This document shows, piece by piece, positions 4,774 through 8,937 of a stretch of 8,937 nt of DNA (positions are counted from its first letter, which is position 1; every line of letters begins with the position of its first letter). Both the position numbers and the translations under genes were made by a program. The notes beneath the pieces were generated by a model. The model made no database searches. It was not told the DNA's origin and saw nothing but the letters and a program-made list of their open reading frames with translations. Origin of the DNA: Bryobacterales bacterium (lineage in GTDB: Bacteria > Acidobacteriota > Terriglobia > Bryobacterales > Bryobacteraceae); the NCBI GenBank assembly GCA_003154855.1, contig PMEV01000053.1:8166-17102 (forward strand). Direction: 5' to 3'.

Positions 4774-7689
4774 GTGAAGCGTACCGTTGCCGCTCTTTGC
4801 CTATTGCCGCTGAGCTTGTGTTGCGCGCAGATTCCCGCTCCCAGCGCTGCCGGAGTCTCCATGGGCCACCTGCATTTCAAGGTGCGGGATGTGGAGGCGC
4901 ACAGGAAACTTTGGGTGGACACGCTGGGCGGCGTGCCGTCGAAGCTGGGCGGAATGGAGATGGCGGCGTTCCCCGGGGTCATCGTCGTTTGGGAGAAGGG
5001 CGAGCCGGCCGGTGGGACCGATGGCTCGACCGTCGGGCACGTGGGCTTCAGGGTGCGCGACATTCAGGATGTGCTCGCCAAGGCGCGGGCCAACGGAATC
5101 AAGATCGCGGACCGGCCCGGGACGTTTCTGAGCGGAGCCGACGAGGTGCTGGTCGAATTGGTCCCGGGCCGCGGCCTCGCCACGCCGGCCGTCTTCCACC
5201 ACATCCATTTCTACGACACGAAGGTCGACGAAACCAAAGCCTGGTACGTGCGGACGTTGGGCGCCACACCGGGGAAGCGGAACAACCTCGAGGCCGCCGA
5301 TCTGCCTGGAGTTAACCTCACCTTTTCGCCGTCGGAGGCGCCCAGCGTCGGCACCAAAGGCCGGGCGCTCGATCACATCGGCTTCGAAGTGAAGAACCTG
5401 GAGGCGTTCACGAAGAAGCTGGAGGCCGAGGGCGTGAAGTTCGACGTTCCCTTCCGCAAGATCCCGTCGCTGGGGATCTCGCTCGCGTTTCTCACGGATC
5501 CCTTCGGGACTTCCATCGAGCTGACCGAGGGCCTGGCCCCGCCGCCGGCTCCGGCAGGCGCCGTGCGCTTTCTGCCGGAACTGAAGATCTGGGCGATCCA
5601 GACCGCGCGCACCACTTACGTGCTGGGCATCAACGAGGCCAACGAACTGCAGAGCCTGTACTGGGGCCGCAGACTGCCGCGTCTGGATGGCGTTGGCGCA
5701 GCGCACCTGGCCGGGGCGGCGTCCTCCTTCGAATCTCCGGAGGGCATGACCGCCCAGGAGTATCCGGGCTGGGGCGGCATGCGGTACGCCGAGCCATGCC
5801 TGAAGGTCACGCTGGCGGATGGCGTGCGCGACCTGGTGCTCAAATACGTTTCGCACGAAATCCGCGAGGACTCGCTCAGCATACGGCTCAAAGACGTGCA
5901 GTACGATCTGTTCGTCGATCTCATCTACCGGGCCGACCCGGTGACGGGGATTCTCTCGAAGCGGGCCCGCATCCTGAACTCGACCGGGCAGGCGATAACG
6001 ATCGAGAGCGCGCAATCCGGCGTGTGGAACCTGCCGCCCGGGGAAGGCTACCGGCTGAGTTACCTGGCGGGCCGCTGGGCCGGAGAGACGCAGCTTATCC
6101 AGGAGCCGGTTCATCGGGGCATCAAGGTGCTGGAGAGCCGGCGGGGCGACACCAGCCACGAGCTGAATCCCTGGTTCGCCATCGACGAGCGGGGCCGCGC
6201 GGACGAAGAGCACGGGCGGGTGTGGTTCGGCGCGCTGGGCTGGAGCGGCAACTGGAAGCTGGCCGTCGAGCAGACCTCGAACCAGTTGGTGCGCGTAACA
6301 GGCGGTTACAATACCTTCGATTTCGGCTACCTGCTGAAGCCCGGCGAGAGCCTGGAAACGCCGCCGTTCTATGGCGGATTCACGGACCGGGGATTCGGCG
6401 AGGCTTCGCGGCTGATGCACCGCTTCGAGCGGGAGGCGATTCTGCCGCGGCGCTCAGCCTCGCGCCTCCGCCCCATCCTCTACAACTCCTGGGAAGCCAC
6501 CACGTTCAACGTGAGCGAAGAGGGGCAAAGGCAACTGGCCGAAAAGGCCGCCCGGATCGGCGCCGAGCTGTTCGTCATGGACGATGGCTGGTTTGGCGCG
6601 CGCGACAACGATCGCGCCGGTCTCGGCGATTGGGTGGTCAATCCCCAGAAGTTCCCGCACGGGTTGCAGCCGCTGATCGCGCGGGTCAAGGAGCTGGGGA
6701 TGAACTTCGGGCTGTGGGTCGAGCCGGAGATGGTGAACCCGGATAGCGACCTCTACCGCGCGCATCCCGATTGGGCCATACACTTCCCCGCCCGACCGCG
6801 CTCGGAGGGCCGCAACCAACTGGTGCTCAACCTGGCGCGCGAGGAGGTCAAGGAGCACATCTTCGGCGTGCTGGACAAACTGCTTTCGGAAAACGACATA
6901 CGGTTCGTCAAATGGGACATGAACCGGCCCATCGCGGAGCCCGGCTGGGAGGATCTGCCGCCGGCCGAGCAAAAGAGATTCTGGGTGAAGTACGTGACGA
7001 ACCTGTACGAGATCATCGACCGGCTGCGGGCCAGGCACCCGGGGCTGGAGATCGAAGCCTGCTCGGGCGGCGGGGCGCGGGTGGACCTGGGCATCCTGAC
7101 GCGCGTCGAGCAGGTCTGGACTTCGGACAATACCGACGCCTTCGACCGCCTGCGCATCCAGGAAGGATTCAGCTACGCCTACGCGCCCAAGGCCATGATG
7201 GCCTGGGTGACCGACGTGCCGAACATGAACGAGCGCTCGACGCCGCTGCAGTATCGTTTTCTGGCGGCGATGATGGGGTCGCTGGGCATCGGCGCCAACC
7301 TGAACCGGTGGAGCGAACAGGACTTCGCGATGGCCTCGCGGATGATCGCGTACTACAAGTCGATCCGGGCGACGGTGCAGGAGGGCGACCTCTACCGGCT
7401 GTTCTCCCCGCGGGAAGACGGGCTCACGGCCAACCAGTACGTGGCGGCGGACGGCAAGCAGTCGGTGGTATTCGTGTTCCAGCAAGCGCAGCAGTTCAAC
7501 CGGCCGGCGCCCACGGTCTATCTCAGCGGACTGGATGAGAACGCGCTGTACCGCATCCAGCCCATCGACGATAAGCTGCTGGAGCGGCCGCCCGTGGCCA
7601 GCGGGGGCTGGCTCGCGCAGCACGGATTGCGCTTCCGGTTGCGCGGCGATTTCGATTCCAGTTCGGTGCTGCTCGAGAAGCTGCCGTAG
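4774..7689 (+). CDS. Secreted fusion: two VOC domains plus GH36 alpha-galactosidase
   Basis: A 971-residue protein. GTG 4774 is the start: AAGGAG at 4761-4766 is seven bases upstream and a signal peptide follows (residues 1-19, ending CCAQ). Residues 30-132 and 140-253 are two VOC (glyoxalase/bleomycin-resistance/extradiol dioxygenase fold) domains, each with paired modules: MGHLHFKVRD and GHVGFRVRD, then HHIHFYD and DHIGFEVKN. His and Glu at the usual metal positions (VELVPG, IELTEG) appear kept. A Pro/Ala linker (254-263) leads to a full-length GH36 enzyme (about 265-971): N-terminal beta-sandwich, then a barrel with WEATTFN (573-579), MDDGWFGARDND (602-613), GLWVEPEMVNP (646-656), KWDMNR with nucleophile D715, EACSGGGARVDLG (761-773) and WTSDNTDA with acid/base D785. 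Retaining alpha-galactosidases of this clan remove terminal alpha-linked galactose from oligosaccharides. The glycosidase half is certain. The role of the fused VOC pair is unknown; the frame shows no break across the junction. Confidence 0.93.
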   Translation: MKRTVAALCLLPLSLCCAQIPAPSAAGVSMGHLHFKVRDVEAHRKLWVDTLGGVPSKLGGMEMAAFPGVIVVWEKGEPAGGTDGSTVGHVGFRVRDIQDVLAKARANGIKIADRPGTFLSGADEVLVELVPGRGLATPAVFHHIHFYDTKVDETKAWYVRTLGATPGKRNNLEAADLPGVNLTFSPSEAPSVGTKGRALDHIGFEVKNLEAFTKKLEAEGVKFDVPFRKIPSLGISLAFLTDPFGTSIELTEGLAPPPAPAGAVRFLPELKIWAIQTARTTYVLGINEANELQSLYWGRRLPRLDGVGAAHLAGAASSFESPEGMTAQEYPGWGGMRYAEPCLKVTLADGVRDLVLKYVSHEIREDSLSIRLKDVQYDLFVDLIYRADPVTGILSKRARILNSTGQAITIESAQSGVWNLPPGEGYRLSYLAGRWAGETQLIQEPVHRGIKVLESRRGDTSHELNPWFAIDERGRADEEHGRVWFGALGWSGNWKLAVEQTSNQLVRVTGGYNTFDFGYLLKPGESLETPPFYGGFTDRGFGEASRLMHRFEREAILPRRSASRLRPILYNSWEATTFNVSEEGQRQLAEKAARIGAELFVMDDGWFGARDNDRAGLGDWVVNPQKFPHGLQPLIARVKELGMNFGLWVEPEMVNPDSDLYRAHPDWAIHFPARPRSEGRNQLVLNLAREEVKEHIFGVLDKLLSENDIRFVKWDMNRPIAEPGWEDLPPAEQKRFWVKYVTNLYEIIDRLRARHPGLEIEACSGGGARVDLGILTRVEQVWTSDNTDAFDRLRIQEGFSYAYAPKAMMAWVTDVPNMNERSTPLQYRFLAAMMGSLGIGANLNRWSEQDFAMASRMIAYYKSIRATVQEGDLYRLFSPREDGLTANQYVAADGKQSVVFVFQQAQQFNRPAPTVYLSGLDENALYRIQPIDDKLLERPPVASGGWLAQHGLRFRLRGDFDSSSVLLEKLP

Positions 7690-7707
7690 GGCTTGCTCCG
7701 GGAGGCT
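7690..7707 (+). repeat. 18-bp direct repeat, left copy
   Basis: GGCTTGCTCCGGGAGGCT begins on the base after the GH36 stop codon and recurs exactly at 7864-7881, so that the pair frames the palindromic repeat copy 2. A third match with one mismatch (17 of 18) lies at 157-174 inside the TPR gene. Its core CTCC-G-GGAG is itself palindromic. Confidence 0.7.
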
Positions 7708-7714
7708 GTTGGGA

Positions 7715-7829
7715 CGCACGATATGCCCACGTTTACTTCGTTGCGCTTGGCCGGCTCCCTCGGCGTACCGTCAAGTACGCCTCCGGTCGCCGGCCTTCGC
7801 GCGCCTCGTATCCACGGGCATCTCCTGCG
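7715..7829. repeat. Palindromic dispersed repeat, copy 2 (115 bp)
   Basis: This is the second copy of the element at 520-635, in the same orientation. The same inverted ends are at 7715-7728 and 7816-7829. The central hairpin is GGCGTAC-CGTCAA-GTACGCC (7762-7781), with a different loop and a longer outer stem than copy 1, so the hairpin persists although its bases have changed. Each arm is about 54 bases and the whole element can fold into one long imperfect hairpin. It lies between the GH36 fusion and the sugar-binding-protein gene, where the transcript could form a terminator-like or stabilising structure. Confidence 0.85.
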
Positions 7830-7863
7830 TCTCGCGACGGCGGTACGTGAGGAGGCAGTGTAC

Positions 7864-7881
7864 GGCTTGCTCCGGGAGGCT
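7864..7881 (+). repeat. 18-bp direct repeat, right copy
   Basis: Exact copy of 7690-7707, located 35 bases after the end of the palindromic repeat. It overlaps the region where a -35 box for the binding-protein promoter would lie (-10 candidate at 7893). Confidence 0.7.
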
Positions 7882-7892
7882 CCGGTTTGATT

Positions 7893-7898
7893 TACACT
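7893..7898 (+). promoter_or_regulatory. Candidate -10 box for the sugar-binding-protein gene
   Basis: TACACT, the same hexamer as at 710 and 1833, lies 37 bases before ATG 7936. The inferred leader is about 30 bases and contains a small stem GCGGG-CGCT-CCCGC at 7905-7918 before the GGGG ribosome-binding site (7927-7930). No good -35 match at standard spacing; TTGCTC at 7867-7872 is 20 bases away. Confidence 0.4.
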
Positions 7899-7935
7899 GT
7901 GAAGGCGGGCGCTCCCGCGCTCGCATGGGGAATCT

Positions 7936-8937
7936 ATGGCTAGAACGAAACTTCTTATTCTATGCATAATGGCCGGCGGGCTGGTTCTTCCGCTTCTCAA
8001 CTGCGGAGCAAGCGCGCACGATCCGACCGAGGTCTACTACCTGGTCACCATCCATAGCAAGATCAGCTACTGGCAGGCTGCGGCGGCCGGAATCGAGCAG
8101 GCCGGCCGCGAGCTGAAGGTGAGGTGGGAGACGGTGGGACCCGAGGACTACGACCCACAGGCGCAGAAAGAGGAGTTCCAGAAGGTGCTCAGCCAGCACA
8201 AGCCAACCGGCATCCTGGTGTCTCCGGCGAATCCCGAGCTGATGACGCCGGTGATCGACGCCGCCATCGCCCAGGGTGTCCCGGTGATCACGATGGATTC
8301 CGACGCGCCGGCGAGCAAGCGGCTGATGTTCATCGGCACCGACAACTACGGCGCCGGGCAAATGGGCGCGAAGATCGTGGCGCGGGAATTGCAGGGCAAA
8401 GGCAACGTGGTGATCTTCACGATGCCGAACCAGTCCAATTTGAAAGAGCGGCTGCACGGCTACGAAGAGGTGTTCCGCGGCTATCCCGGCATCAAGATCG
8501 CCGAGGTGGTGGATATGAAGGGCGATCCGACCATCGCCTTCGACAAGACCAGCGATATCCTGACGAAGAATACGCCGGTAGACGCCTTCGCGTGCCTGGA
8601 AGCGCAATCTTGCGCCGAAGTGGCCGAGGTGCTCAGCCGCAAGCAGACGAAGGGCAAGACCGTGGTGGCCATGGATACGGACCCGCGCACGCTGGAGTCG
8701 ATCCAGAAGGGCCTCATCGTCGCCACCATCGCGCAGAAGCCGTTCACAATGGCCTACTTCGGCACGCTGGTGCTCGACCAGTTGCATCACAACCTGCCGC
8801 CGACACTGGGGCTCAACTGGGCGCAGGACACCCGGTCGCCGGTGCCGAGATCCATCGACACGGGCACCACGCTGATCGACAAGAGCAACGTGGACAAGTT
8901 TCTGAAGGCCGACTCGGGGCTGCAGAAGGGGAACTGA
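7936..8937 (+). CDS. Periplasmic sugar-binding protein of an ABC transporter (RbsB type)
   Basis: A 333-residue protein, complete; the TGA stop is the last codon of the window. Residues 1-23 are a signal sequence ending LPLLNC. C23 could be a lipidated cysteine, but Asn at -1 departs from the usual lipobox. The mature part is a two-lobe type I binding protein of the ribose/galactose/xylose cluster: YYLVTIHSKISYWQAAAAG (34-52), GILVSPANP (92-100), GVPVITMDSDAP (114-125), IGTDNYGAG (133-141), ERLHGYEE (171-178), VVAMDTDP (243-250) and ATIAQKPF (263-270). By analogy with RbsB, D121 and D123, R172, D247 and Q267 fall at ligand-contact positions; the usual hinge-side Asn-Asp is replaced by CLEAQ (220-224), so the ligand is probably not ribose. 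It would deliver a monosaccharide to a membrane permease and ATPase, presumably encoded beyond the right edge. Start ATG 7936 has GGGG five bases upstream. Confidence 0.9.
   Translation: MARTKLLILCIMAGGLVLPLLNCGASAHDPTEVYYLVTIHSKISYWQAAAAGIEQAGRELKVRWETVGPEDYDPQAQKEEFQKVLSQHKPTGILVSPANPELMTPVIDAAIAQGVPVITMDSDAPASKRLMFIGTDNYGAGQMGAKIVARELQGKGNVVIFTMPNQSNLKERLHGYEEVFRGYPGIKIAEVVDMKGDPTIAFDKTSDILTKNTPVDAFACLEAQSCAEVAEVLSRKQTKGKTVVAMDTDPRTLESIQKGLIVATIAQKPFTMAYFGTLVLDQLHHNLPPTLGLNWAQDTRSPVPRSIDTGTTLIDKSNVDKFLKADSGLQKGN

Noticed and set aside
4801..6420. Long 539-codon minus-strand frame opposite the GH36 fusion
   Set aside because: High-GC antisense shadow of a strongly supported gene. It is rich in Arg, His and Pro, with no recognisable domain. 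The same applies to 6454-7719 and 7960-8790.
7936..8005. Canonical lipoprotein signal on the sugar-binding protein
   Set aside because: The cysteine at residue 23 follows Leu-Leu-Asn; Asn at -1 is outside the usual lipobox, so lipidation is mentioned only as possible.

Overview
The window is high-GC DNA, probably from an acidobacterium of the Solibacter/Bryobacter type. This is inferred from gene style only: Sec signal peptides ending in Ala-Gln, an exported Gfo/Idh/MocA dehydrogenase, a secreted VOC-domain protein, and TACACT-like -10 boxes. No marker gene is present to prove it.

Layout, left to right. (1) 1-491, minus strand: the N-terminal part of a TPR protein that runs off the left edge. 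(2) 492-722: a divergent intergenic region with copy 1 of a ~116-bp imperfect-palindrome repeat. (3) 723-1793, plus: an exported Gfo/Idh/MocA oxidoreductase, apparently leaderless. (4) 1859-2404, plus: a small exported Ala-rich protein with a BamE/SmpA-like motif. (5) 2609-3511, plus: a LysR-type regulator. (6) 3628-4614, minus: a two-gene cassette, an unrecognised 111-aa protein followed by a 194-aa protein with a PD-(D/E)XK nuclease-like signature. The nuclease-like gene looks less GC-rich than its surroundings. (7) 4774-7689, plus: a 971-residue secreted protein joining two VOC (glyoxalase/dioxygenase-fold) domains to a complete GH36 alpha-galactosidase. (8) 7690-7881: copy 2 of the palindromic repeat, framed by an 18-bp direct repeat. 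(9) 7936-8937, plus: a periplasmic sugar-binding protein of the ABC transporter RbsB type, ending exactly at the window edge.

Reading them together: the GH36 fusion would release alpha-linked galactose outside the cytoplasm, the binding protein would capture a monosaccharide for import, and the exported dehydrogenase may oxidise a sugar in the periplasm. That functional link is inferred from families and proximity; no shared operon is demonstrated. The TPR protein, LysR regulator and nuclease-like cassette have no visible tie to sugar use.

Most worth a second look: the VOC-VOC-GH36 fusion, the two copies of the self-complementary dispersed repeat (about 92% identical, with a hairpin preserved despite substitutions), three genes whose start codons lie only 6-7 nt after a -10-like hexamer (leaderless transcripts), and the nuclease-like two-gene cassette.
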